From positions 130,871,430 through 130,935,429 of the forward strand of contig CM073908.1 in NCBI GenBank assembly GCA_037176705.1: a stretch of DNA of 64,000 nucleotides. The letters run 5' to 3'. Positions 44,896 through 57,949 of this stretch are shown piece by piece. This stretch comes from Molossus alvarezi. Taxonomy: Eukaryota > Chordata > Mammalia > Chiroptera > Molossidae. Under the pieces are notes generated by a model that saw only the letters and a program-made list of their open reading frames with translations, did no database searches and was not told the DNA's origin. Position 1 is the stretch's first letter. The number at the start of each line of letters is the position of its first letter. The position numbers and the translations under genes are program-made.

Positions 44896-45204
44896 TGACT
44901 ATTAATCAAGAAAAGATAGTATGTACTTACTCTGAGTCGAACATTATTTCAATGACTTTACATTTATTTCTTATTTTAGGGTGTTCACTTTATCCCAGTG
45001 TGCTCAGGACCTGTCTGGTTTTAGCACTAGAAGGTACACATCTTAGGAAACCATTTCGATCCTGGGCAAACCAGGACAGTTGATCACTCTATATTTAGCT
45101 ATCTCTGTGATTCCTTATGACTTCAATCTTGTCTGTTGAGTGTAAAGTACATAGAAACCTGTGTATAGATTTTACATAGGAATAAGCATTTGATACACAC
45201 CTCC

Positions 45205-45325
45205 CCCCATCAGCACCTGGGTGATCTTGGGCAATTTATTAAGCTTAGAGTTTCAGTTTCCTTGTTTGTATAATGAAGATATCAGTATTACTTACTCAAA
45301 AGGTTGAGGAAGGAATTAAATGAGT
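45205..45325 (-). repeat. MIR SINE
   Basis: GTGATCTTGGGCAATTTATT, GTTTCAGTTTCCTTGTTTGT and AGGAAGGAATTAAATGAG follow the MIR core in reverse. Confidence 0.8.
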
Positions 45326-46870
45326 TAGGGGTGCTGAGAAGAATTCTTGGTTCTATATCAATTGACTGTTATCAAAATTGTTATTAAGTTGTGGTCAAAA
45401 GTCTTTGTATTGGTCAAGAGTGGGCAAATTTGAAGGTAGTATTGCTTTCCATACTATGGGTACCACTTTCAACAACATAAAATGTAAATGATTATTTACA
45501 GAGAAACTGCAACATTTTAGTTTTAATTGAAATCTATATTTTCAGATCTTTGGTAGTATTAAATTCAGTTAATTTAGGAGGAGAAGGGAAGGCTTTGGTT
45601 CAATGCTTGATAAGCCTGTCTTAGAGAATGCATATGGGACTGCTTTTTCATGTGTGCCTGGTAAGTGGAAGTTACAAAATTTTAAAAATTATATTTAATT
45701 ATAATCATAGTAACTCATCTACTATGGATTAAATATTAATAGTAATTTTAAACAAAGTAATATAATTATTTTTGGTAGGAGTTATCAGTAGCATTTGAAT
45801 ATTTTTAACACATCTTTCAAAGAAAATAATAAAATAGATTTCATCAAAAAAAATCATGACGTCTCTATTATTTTATAGAAAAATAGTGAATGTAAATTTT
45901 ACCATGTTACTGATATCCTTTAAATAGAATCATAATTAAAATCTGCCTTCTGGAAGAAATATTTCACCACATTTATAACATTAGTCTAGTGATTATATGT
46001 GTTTGACTTGCTCACAGAATGTGACCTGAAAGCCAGAAAATAGAAAGGAACTAATTCTGCCAGTTAAGTGGGTTCCAGGAGAAGGAGGGAAAAGAAAATG
46101 TGGTATTAGAGAAAAATAAAAGTGATTATAACGTTAAATATTGGAAAGCAAATTCTTCTTGGTCATTGTAGAGGAAGAAACATGATAGAATTATAAAATA
46201 AACATTAAATGTATTGCCCATTTCATAGATTTGGAGATCCCTAAAAGAATATAGCAATTAATTGTTCTGATCTTTACCTAGCAAAAGCGCCGAGAATGTA
46301 TTGTCCACATTGAGGAGAGAATGCTCATTCTACTCGTGAGGGGATTGAAAATATAACATTTATATTTGATGGGTTTATATAGGCCTGGTTTAGAACCATG
46401 AGTCAAAGAATAAGAATTTAAATATGCATGTGCGTGTGAGTGTGTTTGTGTGCATGTCGAGGGGAGTGGAGAGGGTTGCTACTAACTCCATGAGCTGATT
46501 GTTTCTGTTAATATTGAACAGTTTGGCTCATGTTTCAGGATGGCCTCAAGGTGAATGCAGCATTTTTCACCATGCTTAGTTTCAGTAGATTAACCACAAC
46601 AATCAGCTCTCTCTCTCCAAATAAGTTTGGCATCATGGTGTACCGAGGTACACTTTCCTCCATGCTTTTCTGATTTTAATTTCCCTTTTGCAAATTTTAC
46701 TTGTCTTTCTCAAATCCCTTTGGAACATTCGTTTTTGCTTTGTCTATTCTTTTTTTCAATACATTGACAGAGTGCATTGAGTTGTAAATGAAGAATCTTT
46801 ATAAACAAACATAAATGAACTTGTTCTTTGAATCTCCTCTTAATGAATAAGATATTTAGTCTATCGATTT
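45326..46870. other. Unassigned AT-rich intergenic DNA
   Basis: A short TG-rich part lies at 46427-46458. No gene or repeat family could be supported. Confidence 0.4.
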
Positions 46871-46885
46871 AAAGATCCCTAAACA

Positions 46886-47079
46886 GCCCTGGCCAGTTTG
46901 GCTCAGCAGTTAGAGCATCAGCACGTACCTTGGTTGCAGTTTGTCCCCGGCCCTGGTTGGTCGTGCGGGTGGCAGCCACTCGATGTGTTCCTTTCACGTC
47001 GATGTTTCTCTCTCTCTCTTTCTCTTCCTCTCCCTCTCTCCCACTCTATCTGAACAAAAAAAAAATAAAACATAAAAAT
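46886..47079 (+). mobile_element. VES SINE with the box B region deleted
   Basis: The head GCCCTGGCCAGTTTGGCTC and box A are present, but GAGCATCAG joins directly to CACGTACCTTGG. About 44 bases including box B are missing compared with 8758-8990. Flanks AAAGATCCCTAAACA (46871-46885) and AAAGATCGCTAAACA (47080-47094) differ at one base. Confidence 0.9.
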
Positions 47080-47094
47080 AAAGATCGCTAAACA

Positions 47095-47440
47095 TACATT
47101 ATTTTGATCTGTTTGATGACAAATAATATTTCTATAAACAAAATAGCAAAATTTTTGCCTATATAACTGCCTGTATAACCAGTTTGCTGACACTAATAAT
47201 TTTTTGTGACAATTAAAAAAAATAGTCGTTTTAGAAAACTAAAAAATTTATATGTAGGATGAAGTATAAAAATAAAAATGATTTCATTTCCAACTCATCT
47301 TTTTTCTTCTATGCATTTTCATTTATGTATATTTTTCCACAAAATTAGAACCATACTACATGTACTGATTAATGACAATGATTTTGCACACTTTACATAA
47401 GTATTTTCCTAATATTACATAAAATATTTTTCTGATATTA
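47095..47440. other. Unassigned AT-rich DNA
   Basis: No supported feature. Confidence 0.35.
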
Positions 47441-47444
47441 TTAT

Positions 47445-47665
47445 GGTAATAGTTTTGTAGTGATCATAATGGCCACAATATAGTGAGTGTCAGGTTCTAA
47501 TCTAAGTAATTGACAAGCACCTTTCAATAATCTGCACAGTAACAATTTGAGGTGGGTAATATTATCTTCATTTTAAAGATAAGAAAACTAAATCTTAAAA
47601 GAGTAAGTAACATGCTCCTGGCCTTACCAATACTATATAGTAGAGCACTAATTCAAGTACTGGTT
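47445..47665 (+). repeat. MIR SINE
   Basis: GTCAGGTTCTAATCTAAG, TTTGAGGTGGGTAATATTAT, TCATTTTAAAGATAAGAAAA and AGTAAGTAACATGCTCCTGG match MIR in forward sense. Confidence 0.8.
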
Positions 47666-47764
47666 TTGGTTTTTAAAATGTGCAATTATTTATAACTATT
47701 TTCCTGCCTTCTGATAATATTCAATTCAATGGACGAAGAATAATTTATTTTACCAGTCTTCTCT

Positions 47765-47985
47765 TATTGGATATTTAGTGATATTTTAAAATATTCAGTA
47801 ACAGTTTGCCTTATATTGAGCATTCTTTTGTAAGCACTTATATTCACAATTCTGTTTTTTCCTTTAAGAAAAATTCCTAGAAATGCAACTATTAGATTAA
47901 GTCTCTGAGTAGTGTTAAAACTCATGATATATAGTGCTGCCAAACTGCACTGAAGAAAGTGTTCTTTTTTCAATAAAATACTATC
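47765..47985 (-). repeat. Old L1 (L1M-type) ORF2 fragment
   Basis: AAAAATTCCTAGAAATGCAA and GTGCTGCCAAACTGCACTG resemble the last part of L1 ORF2 in reverse. Heavily eroded. Confidence 0.5.
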
Positions 47986-48449
47986 CCAACGGTAGTGTTT
48001 TATTTTAAAGATTTCTTTGCAAATGTTCTTTTAATCTTTGTTAAGATGATCTATATTTATACAGATGATCATTCATAATTTTATTATCACAATGCTGGTA
48101 TGATATAATTAGATATAGATCTATAAATAGATATATTTCCACAGTATTTGCAAAAAAAGTCTTATTAACTTTATTATATCATATTTCTTTATCACTATTA
48201 AAATTTATTGACTATAGTTTCAATTTCTCATTCATATGATTTGCTTTTTAGAAAAACATAAGACATCAACTTTTTCTTAACAGCTTTTTAAAAAAATAAA
48301 GTCTTTTATTGAGTTATAATTAATTAATGTTTAAGATTATTCCTTTATTTTGCAGTATTATAAAATTAACAGGACAAATAACCTCACAGAGTAAAGCAAA
48401 CATATCTCTTTTAGCTGACTGTGTACATGTAAATGACTTCTGGTCAGCT
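47986..48449. other. Unassigned AT-rich DNA
   Basis: A short TCTTTTATTGAGTTATAATT (about 48301) may be a tiny L1 tail. Nothing else. Confidence 0.3.
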
Positions 48450-48955
48450 GGGAATAGTGAGAATGTTATGTGTTAGATTCTGAGAGCTCATTTGTGTGGT
48501 GTGACTTTCAGATCCATTCCCCAAACTACAATTTAATAGTCAATTTTTGCTCAAAATTTCAGTTGTCTACAACATTTTCTTTTCATGGATTTGTGAGTTG
48601 GCTCTGGCAATTCTATTTCAGGCTGCAGATCAGGCTCAATTATGCTTCAGAGATCTATTTTTCTGAGATCTAGGCTAAAGTTGCAGCAAATCCCTAGGAC
48701 ATGCTTCTCTCAGGATGGGCAGCAAGATCTCAAGAGAGTGAGTAGAAATGCAAGATTCTTCTTAAAGTATCCACTCAGAACTGGTATAGTGTCATGTTCA
48801 CTTGGTCAAAGTGAACAGGGTGGGCACATATACTCTCCTTGTTTTACTGGGAGACACTTCAATGTCACATGATGAAGAGCTTGGATATACAGCCCTATAA
48901 CATGGAGGAACCAAAGAATTGGCAACAATAATTCAGTCTACCACACTCAGATCAT
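48450..48955. repeat. Repeat-like block, family unassigned
   Basis: GAGTTGGCTCTGGCAATTCT, CAGGCTGCAGATCAGGCTC and ATTCAGTCTACCACACTCA suggest an old interspersed repeat, possibly an LTR. The ORFs 48470-48673 and 48642-48872 overlap in different frames and have no known domain. Confidence 0.35.
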
Positions 48956-49564
48956 GTTCTGTTTCTAAAACCTCCCAAGGACATTATAAGCCATTGAATT
49001 TCCTATAAGAAGAAAAATTATGTTCTCACTTTATCTTGAGTGGCTTCTATCCTCTGCAGATAAATCGTGACTGGCAGTTTTCAGATTTTATTTTTTAACT
49101 CATCTATGATTTATCTGGTCTAAAATTTCTACCACTAAACATATTCTCCAGCTATATATGAAGCAGAGTGCTTTTTTAGTCTCTGTCTATGGGCTTTGAA
49201 TGGGATAGCCACCCTACCAGAGGTGGCACATGTGATATCTTAATTTAAACAAGAATGAAAATATACTGAAATACAGTAAAGTTGGGCGGGGGGCAGTATT
49301 ATGGATCTTACAGTAATTAGAACCTAGGAATGCCCAAGAAAATAATTAAGCCAACAGAGTGATGAAACTATAGAAGCCAGAGTGCTTTTCCAAATATGAA
49401 CAGTGATTTAAGTACAGTAAACATGGTGAATGGAAATACCTTTAGAGTCAATAGTAGATCTGGGATAGTAATAATGGATATGCTTACTGTTAAATGGCCT
49501 TCTGAGAGTGAGCAGAAAGGCTGCTAAAGAAAAGTTATTAACAATATGCATGTGGACCTTTATA
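48956..49564. other. Unassigned DNA
   Basis: No supported feature. Confidence 0.35.
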
Positions 49565-49566
49565 TA

Positions 49567-49684
49567 CAGGGGTGGGTAAAAGTAGGTTAATAATAATAAA
49601 TAATATAGTAATTAATAAATAATAAGATGATATACTCTGAGTTTCACATACTCACAACTGTAAACCTACTTTTGCCTATCCTTG
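49567..49684. mobile_element. Mariner-type MITE, 118 bp
   Basis: The ends form 22-bp inverted repeats: CAGGGGTGGGTAAAAGTAGG at the left, and CCTACTTTTGCCTATCCTTG at the right (18 of 22 match). TA stands on each side (49565-49566, 49685-49686). The inside is AT-rich with no ORF, so transposase would have come from elsewhere. Confidence 0.85.
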
Positions 49685-49686
49685 TA

Positions 49687-50784
49687 TATATATACCCCTT
49701 CTTCTGTGTTGAGAGGAATTGAGTTTGTTTTCCAGAATTACTGTTTTTGATTAGTTTTGCAAAAATCCTCGAATAGGTGAGAGATGTTTGTAAATAGGCA
49801 GGAAAAGTTGAGTGAAAGGAAAAACAAATTGAAGTCACAGGATAGAAATAGATTCAATTCAATCCAGATTGTCATGTATAGGGGAAGTAAAATTCAGTAG
49901 TAATATTTTTTCACATTCAATTTAGGGAAAGTGATTTTCTCTGCCAGAAGTTCTGATTTTTCTTGTATAAACTTTACCTATTTTTTACACAGCATTAAAT
50001 TTTCCCCTTATGCTCATTGTTTACCCACTCAAAGAGAACTCAATATGATTTCCAATCAAAATTATATAAGTCTACTAGGTATAACTTGCAACACAATATG
50101 AAATAACTTTAGAAATTAACCTTTAGCATATACTTCAGCTCTAAAACACATACTATATTCCTAGAAGCATATAGGGAAGATGGAATAAATTTTTATTTAG
50201 TTATACAATCAATGTCAATATCAGGCACATGACACTGGTAGCTGATTCCACTATAGCAATTACTCACATGAAACTCCACTTTGTTCTTTATGGTGGTCGA
50301 TATATCCATAAACAATTTGAATGTATTAGATTAAATAACTTCATTTAGGAAAAATACATTCTGTATGTGCCCAATTGGGAGATATCAATATAGCTTTGAA
50401 AACCAAAAAAAAAAAAAAAAATGTTATTGCTTTCTATTTTTTGCAAACTTAACTACTTAGACAACTGAGCTCACCACTCACTAGGAGAGCTAGAGGCTAT
50501 GAGTAAGTAGGGTAAAATATTTGGAAAAAAAAGAGGGGACAGATATAGTGTCTCAGAAATAATGAACACTATGAGGATCAGAGGGTAAATAAAAAATGTT
50601 TCTAGAGTTCATTAAATTCAGGATCTAAGAGATGGAGTAGCAGAACCTAGAAACATTAGGCTAAGAGAATGATGACCATGAGCTGGAACTCAAGCACATT
50701 GTCTTGCAGCAAAGGTAAAAATGGAAACTATAGAAAAATGGCGAGAAGCTAGAAACTAGATCTGAGTAACAATCCATACACAAG
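49687..50784. other. Unassigned AT-rich DNA
   Basis: An A-run at about 50405-50421. No other supported feature. Confidence 0.4.
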
Positions 50785-50911
50785 CTGTGGATGGCAACCA
50801 GTTGATGTGTCTTTCTCACATCAATGTTTCTCTCTCTCTCTTCCTCCCTCTCTCCCTCCTGCTCTAACCAAAGATGAATGCAAAAAATGTCCTCAAGTGA
50901 GGATAAAAAAA
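50785..50911 (+). mobile_element. VES SINE, 5' truncated
   Basis: Only the 3' half is present: ATGGCAACCAGTTGATGTGT, a TC-rich part, and TGTCCTCAAGTGAGGAT with an A-run. The tRNA head and both polymerase III boxes are lost. Confidence 0.85.
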
Positions 50912-50932
50912 CATATATACATATATATATCT

Positions 50933-51072
50933 GTAACCCTGTATGGTGATGGTTACTAATTAGATTTATGGTGGTAATTATGTCTCAGTGTATACTAATA
51001 TCAAATTATTATATTGTGCACTTAAAACTAATATAATGTTATATTTCAATTATACCACAATAAAGAGAAAAA
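50933..51072 (+). mobile_element. L1/HAL1-type 3' tail fragment
   Basis: CCTGTATGGTGATGGTTACT, AAATTATTATATTGTGCAC and AAACTAATATAATGTTATA followed by an A-rich end match the common tail shared by old L1 and HAL1 copies (compare 34830-34960). Confidence 0.65.
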
Positions 51073-53186
51073 CCTTTCCTCCTTCTTACTCAAACTGAAA
51101 CTAAGAATTCTTCCCTCAAATAACGCTTCCTTGATGCCCTCATATGTGGTGATTTTTCTTCCCTATATTTCCCTTATTTTTTTGCCTACAAGTGGAGTTT
51201 CTCTTCATTGCTGCTTCCTGACAATTCTCCATCTCTCTTCCTTAAAGCACCCTGTTGTTTGAATCTCATATCATGAGGATATAATACCCATTACTCCTTA
51301 TTGTACCATCTACAGCTCCTTTGGCTCCTGATTGTTATTTTACTATGTTAGTTTTTGGATCATTGACATTTTCTAGTATACTATGTTTGTTATAATTATA
51401 ATTAATTAATACCTGATTCCAATATCCATTTTGATGACTGTTCAGATATTCACATATCAGTCCCTTCCTTCTCTTTTATCCAATGATTTTGTCATCCATT
51501 ATACCTTAGCCATAAACTAATGGCCATAGGATTTGTTATTACCAGTAAATATAATGTCCTCTGTATCCCAGTTCAAACCTCCCACCTTCCAATTACCACC
51601 TGTTGTCTTTCAATGTACTCTCTCAACTCAGACACAAGCATACCTTCAGTTCTTTAATTCTATGTGATTGTTTTTGTTTCTCATGTCTCCCTTGTCCTCT
51701 CTTTCTTTTAAAGCCCAACTTAAATTCCATGCTCAATTATTATTAATCCTTCCTCCCTTACATAAATCCTCAAATCTCTTGCCCTTTTCTCAGAAAGTCA
51801 TCCTTTCTTGGACATACTATAGCTGATTAAATCCACTTAATGCCTAGTCTTGATGGCACCCACATAGTTAAATATATCTGGAGCAAATCACATACCACGG
51901 CATTTAGGCCCACTTAAATTTATTGTCACTCACTTTATGTGATCTTCATGCTGCCCAGTAATCACACTTTATTTTCCTAGTCAATTTTCTTCTAGGAGGC
52001 TAGTTTATACTTCCTTTTTTCTATTCATATGCCCAATACCTCCTTTTTCATTAATCATCCTTACCTGATGATACTGTATTCCATTTCACTGAAAAAAATA
52101 AAGCAATAAAAAAAACCCCCCACAAGTTGCTACTATCAAATCTACCTACTTATTTTAATGCTCTAGAATCTCCAAATGATCTGTTTTCTATTCTCATATT
52201 AATATTATGTATGCATTTTTCTAGATATTTTATCAGACTCAATTATCATAGTTCCTTAGAATGCAATGAAATGATGAAATATACAAAATAAATTCTTTCC
52301 AGAAGTTTTATAAATATGTTCTTATAGTTCAGGTAGTACAAAAAAAGGTCAGATGGTGGTTCTTACCTGATTAAGTGTTTATGTATATACTTTTGAAGAG
52401 ACTAGCCATTATAAATGCAAGATTCACTCCTCTAAGCTCTTCAGTCTCCTCACTGAATGCTCAGAATGACAAGTTTAAAGCATCTGTAACTTCATTAGCT
52501 CCCCACCTGTTTTCCAATTGTTATCAAGTAGCAAAGCCAAAAGAAAATCAATTGCTTCCTTTTCCTATTCCACAGGGACAGACACTTTGAGGAACAATCA
52601 CCAGTATCCAATTGCAATTGGCATTTTATGGCAACATACTATTTCCAAACTGACATTAGTTTAAATTACTTGGAAAATTAAAGTAAGGTTGATTTGGGAG
52701 AGAATGCCTAATCAGTCAAGTAGGCTTTGTTTCACTTTGAGCAGAACAGGTATTGCTGTATACATAAATAAATATTTTAAATACTAGGAAAAACATTATT
52801 TTAATAGTAGGAGTCAATATCTTATCATTAGAATATATGATCATAGTTATATATACTCATATAAATTAATTTATGAAGATAGGAAATCTCATCAAATCAG
52901 TTAATGATATCTATCTATTTTTTCAATTATACACTTCCTTGTTTTGGAAACAGAAGACCTATTCTAAAGCAGATTGCTCAATTTCCTTACAAATATGATC
53001 ATTCCTTTTTGTTATAATAACTTATACCTCTGTAACGTTTAAAAAGCTTTAAATTTTTTTAAGAATACTTTACATGTAAAATATTATCTTCTAAAATATG
53101 CTAATAATACCTTATATTTGCATAGAACTTTAACATTTACAACATGCTTTTAAATGCATCAACTTTATTTTTATACATAAGAAGGC
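51073..53186. other. Unassigned AT-rich intergenic DNA
   Basis: 2.1 kb in which I see no supported element. The longest ORF is 71 codons (52375-52590), without known domain. Confidence 0.45.
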
Positions 53187-53560
53187 TTTTTTTTTTTTTT
53201 TTTGTAGAAAAGCAAGCAAAAATTGATTGACCACAGCAAAAACACATTTAGGACAGTGAAACGAGGAAGAGCATAGAATAATCAACAGGAAAGCTAGGCT
53301 GGCCTACTTTGGGTCACTGGGAAGTCAGAGAAATGAGGGCCTTGAAAACAATTTTAGACTCGCTGAGCTGCCACTGACCACTGCTCCCTGGTTGCAATTC
53401 TCCTGGGGTCCCTTGAAGTTTAGGAGATATGTGCTTGTGGGGGAAAGAGTGGGGGAAGGGAATGGCACAGGCGGGTTCCCTGGAGGAAGAGTGTGCTGAG
53501 GAACTTTGTTTTTAGGGGTTTTAAATGCTGAGCATTTAGGGGGCATCTTAGGGGAGGATC
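53187..53560 (-). other. GC-richer segment behind a poly-T run, nature unclear
   Basis: A run of T (53187-53203) is followed by sequence richer in G and C than its surroundings. Read on the minus strand it would end in a poly-A, as a retrocopy or LTR-derived transcript does. A 73-codon minus-strand ORF (53546-53325) is Pro/Ser-rich without a known domain. No target-site duplication could be found by eye. Confidence 0.3.
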
Positions 53561-53858
53561 AATAGAATATTCATCAGTTTTAGCTGATATACAAAAATGA
53601 GATTTATTCTCTTAATTTATCTATCCTTGGGTATGGTTGGTAAATGGCACAAATTGGATTTCTATACTGCTTGAGACAAGGTCTGATAAGATTTTAAGCG
53701 TTTTATTAATACAGAAAAGCTCGATAAATTTAGGAGAACTGGACTTAACAAAAAGGGGCAGTCAAAATCCTAAAGAACCCTGTCTTTTTTCCCAATAAAA
53801 TGTATTTCTCACCAAAGACGCTTGGACATTCATAGTTATCATTTTCATTCTTAATTAA
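53561..53858. other. Unassigned DNA
   Basis: Contains CAATAAAATG on the plus strand (about 53793). Not linked to a gene. Confidence 0.3.
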
Positions 53859-54096
53859 TATTTTTATTAATTTATTTTTGTTAAAAATGTTTCTCTTTTT
53901 TTCCCCCCAGACACCCTCCTCCCTATCCCATCCCCAACCAAGCATTGTTGTCCATGTCCATTGTTATGCATACATGCATTTAAGTTCTTTGGTTTATTTC
54001 ATCCTCCCCCACCCCTTTCCTTTGAGGTTTTTCAGCCTGAACCTTACTCTTTTCTATTTATCGGGGTCTGTTTTGTTCATCAGCTTTTTTTGTTCA

Positions 54097-57000
54097 TTAT
54101 ATTCCACAAATAAGTGAGATCATGTGATATTTGTCTTTCTCTAACTGGCTTATTTCGTTTAGCATAATACTCTCCAGGTCCCTCCATGTCATCTCAAAGA
54201 ATAAGAGATCTTTTTCTCTTACAGCTTCATAATGTTCCATTGTGTATACATACCTCCACTTTTTTATCCACTCATCTATTGATGGACACTTGGGCTGTTT
54301 ATAGATCTTGGCAATTGTAAATAGCGTTGTTATGAACATAGCTGTACATATATACTTTCTGATTGATATTTCAGGCTACTTAGGATATATTCCTAGAAGT
54401 GGGATCACTGGGTCAAATGACAGTTCAATTTTTAATATTTTGAGGAAACACCATATTGTTTTCCATAGTGGCTGCACCAGTCTGCATTCCCACCAGCAGT
54501 GTACTAGAGTCCCCTTTTCTCCACACCCTCGCCAGCACTTGTTTGATGATTTGTTGATGGCAGCCATTGTGGCAGATGTGAGGTGATACCTCATTGTTGT
54601 TTTAATTTGCATCTCTCTGATGATTAGTGATGTTGAGCATTTTTTCATATGTCTCATGGCCATTTGTATGTCCAGTTTGGAGAGGTGTCTATTTAGTTCC
54701 TCTGCCCATTTTTTAATTAGGTTATTTGTCTTCCTTTTGTTGAGTTGTATGAGTACTCTATATATTTTGGAAATTAACCCCTTATCTGATGTATTGTTGG
54801 CAATTATTCTCTGCTATGTGGTGAGTTCCATTTCTATTTTGATGGTTGTTTCTTTCACTATACACAAGCTTTTTAGTTTAATGTAGTCCCATGTGTTCAT
54901 TTTTTCCTTTGTTTCTCTTGCCTTAGGTGTTGTATCAGTGAAAATTCTGCTGCGTGTGATGTCTGAAATTATGTTGCCTACGTTTTCTTCTAGGATCTTT
55001 ATGGATTCACGAGTTACATTTAAGTCTTATCCATTTTGTGTTTATTCTTGTGCATGGTGTAAGTTGGTGGTCTAGTTTCATTTTTTTGCATGTAGCTGTC
55101 CAACTTTCCCAATACCATTTATTAAAGAGGCTGTCTTTACTTCATGGTATGCTTTTGCCACCTTTGTCAAATATTAATTGAGCATGATGTCTTGGGTCTA
55201 TTTTCGGATTCTCTTCTGTTCCATTGATCTATATGCCTGTTCTTGTGCCAGTACCAGGCTGTTTTGATTAAATGACTTTGCAGTATAATCTGATATCTGG
55301 TATTGGGATCCCTTCTACTTTGTTCTTCTCTTTCAAGATTGCTGTGGCTATTCGAGGTCTTTTTTGGTTTCATATGAACTTTTGAAGTATTTATTCTAAT
55401 TCTGTGAAATATATCATTTGTATTTTAATGGGGATTGCATTGAATCTATAGATTGCTTTGGGTAATATGGACATTTTAATGATGTTAATTCTTCCAATCC
55501 ATAAACAAGGTATATGCTTCCACTTTTTTATATTTTCCTCTATTTCTTTTTTCAATGTACTGTGGTTTTCTGCAAATAGGTCCTTTACTTCTTTGGTTAA
55601 GTTTATTCATAGGTATCTTAATTTTTTACTGCAGTGCTAAATGGGATTGTTTTTTAAAGTTTCTCTTTCTGTGAGTTCATTATTGGTGTATAAAAATGCC
55701 ATTGATTTCTTGATGTTAATTTTGTATCCTGCTACTTTGCCCAATTTGTTTTTTAACTCTAGAAGATTTTTGATGGAGTCTTTAGGATTTTCTATGTACA
55801 ATATCATATCATCTGCAAATGACAGTTTCACTTCTTCCTTTTCAATTTAGATCCCTTTTAATTTTTCTTTATGTCTGATTTTTGTGGCTAAGACTTCCAG
55901 CACAGTGTTAAATGAGGGTGGCGAAAGTGGGTATCCCTGTCTTGTTCCTGTTCTTAAGAGAAATGCTTTTAGTTTTTGCCCATTGAGTATAACATTGGCT
56001 GTAGGTTTTTCATATATAGCCTTTATATGTTGAGATATGATACTTCTATTTCCACAATGCTGAGTGTTTTTATTACAAATGGGTGCTGGATTATGTCAAA
56101 TGCTTTTTCAGCATCTATTGATATGATCATATGATTTTTATCTTTCACTTTGTTTATGTGGTGTATCACATTTATTGATTTGCATACATTGTACTAGCCT
56201 TGTATCTCTAGGCTGAATTCAACTTGGTCATGGTGAATAATTGTTTTAATGTATTGCTGGATCTGATTTGCTAATATTTTGTTAAGGATTTTGACATCTA
56301 TGTTGATCAGGGATATTAGCCTCTCATTTTCTTTCTTTGTAGTATCTTTATCTGGTTTTGGAATTAGAATTATGCTGGCCTCATAAAATAAGTTTGAAAA
56401 TTTTCCTTCTTCTTGAATTTTTTGGAATAGTTTTAGGAGAATGGTGTTAGTTCTTTGAATGTTCAGTAAAACTCCCCCGTGAAGCTGTCCGGGCCTGGGC
56501 GTTTGTTTGCTGGGGGATTTTTGATTACATCGTCAATTTTCTTAGTTGTTATTGGTCTGTTCAAGTTTTCTATCTCTTCCTGGTTCAGTTTTGGGAGACT
56601 ATGTGTTTCTAGAAATTTGTCCATTTCACTTGGAGTTTCCAATTTGTTGGCAAATAATTGTTCATAGTATTTGTTTAAGATCTTTTGTATTCTGTGGTGT
56701 CAGTTGTTACTTCTCTTCTTTCATTTCTGATTTTGTTTATCTGGGTCCTCTCTCTTTGTTTCTTTGTGGATCTAGCTAAGGGTTCATCAATCTTGTTTAC
56801 CTTTTCAAAAAACAAGCTCTTTGTTTCAGTGATCTTTTGAATTGTGTTTTTAGTCTCGATGTCGATTATTTCTGCTTTGATCTTTATTATTTTTTCCCTT
56901 CTACTTGTTCTGAGTTTTTCTTTTTGTTTATTTTCTATTCTTTAAGTTGTGAGGTTAGATAGTCACTTACAAATATTTCATGTTTTCTGAAGTAGGCCTG

Positions 57001-57907
57001 TAGTGCTATGAACTTCCCTCTCAGGACTGCTTTGACCGCATCCCATAGATTTTGTGTTGTTGTGTATTTATTTTCATTGGTTTCCAGGAAGTTTTTAATT
57101 TCTTCCTTGCTCTCCTTGGAAACCCATTCATTGTTTAATAACATGCTATTTAGTCTCCATATTTAAATGTTTTTGCATATTTTTGTTGTATTTGATTTCT
57201 ATTTTCAAGCCATTGTGATCTGAGAAGATGCTTGATATGATTCCAATCTTCTTGAACTTGTAAAGACTTAGTTTCTGTCCTAACATGTGGTCTATCTTTG
57301 AGAATGTCCCATGTGCACTTGAGAAGAATGTGAATTCTGAGGTGTTGGGGTGTAAGTCTCTATAGATATTTATTAAATCCACTTGATCTAGTGCATCATT
57401 TAGAGTCTCTGTATCCTTGTCAATTTTTTGTCTAGAGGATCTATCCAGTGATGTCAATGGAGTGTTGAAGTCCCCCTGCTATGATTGTATTGCTGTCAAT
57501 TGTATTGCTCCTTTGAAGTCCTTCAGAAGTGTTTTTAAATATATTGTGGTACTCCTATGTTGGGTGCATATATGTTAACCAAAGTTATATCTTTTTATTG
57601 GATAGATCCTTTTAATATTATGCAGTGCCCTTCCTTGTATCTAGTTATGGCCTTCATTTTAAAGCCTGTTTTACTGGAATGAGTATTGCTACCCCAGCTC
57701 TTTTTTTTTGTTCCACTTGCTTGGAAATTTTTTTTCATCCCGTCACTTTTAACCTATGTGAGTTTTTGTTGTGAGGTGGGTCTCCTTCAAACAACATATA
57801 TATGAGTCATGCTTTCCTATTCAATCAGGAACTCTGTGTCTTTTGATCTGAGTGTTTAATCCATTTACATGTAAGGTTATTATTGATATGTACTTAGTTA
57901 TTGCCAT
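54097..57907 (-). pseudogene. L1 ORF2, broken (endonuclease and reverse transcriptase)
   Basis: About 1270 codons from the start at 57907 to ...MISLICGI-stop at 54097, close to the normal ORF2p length of about 1275. The endonuclease C-terminal end has IFSDHNGLKIEI (within 57457-57146), including the SDH motif. The reverse transcriptase has [11 protein letters not shown] (55831-55790), with an intact FADD catalytic motif. The C-terminal Cys-rich motif CWRGCGE...HCWWEC is in 54663-54376. Many stops and shifts divide it into pieces of at most about 100 codons. Confidence 0.9.
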
Positions 57908-57949
57908 TTTTATTTATTGTGGTTATATTATTATTCTTTCTTCTGCTAA

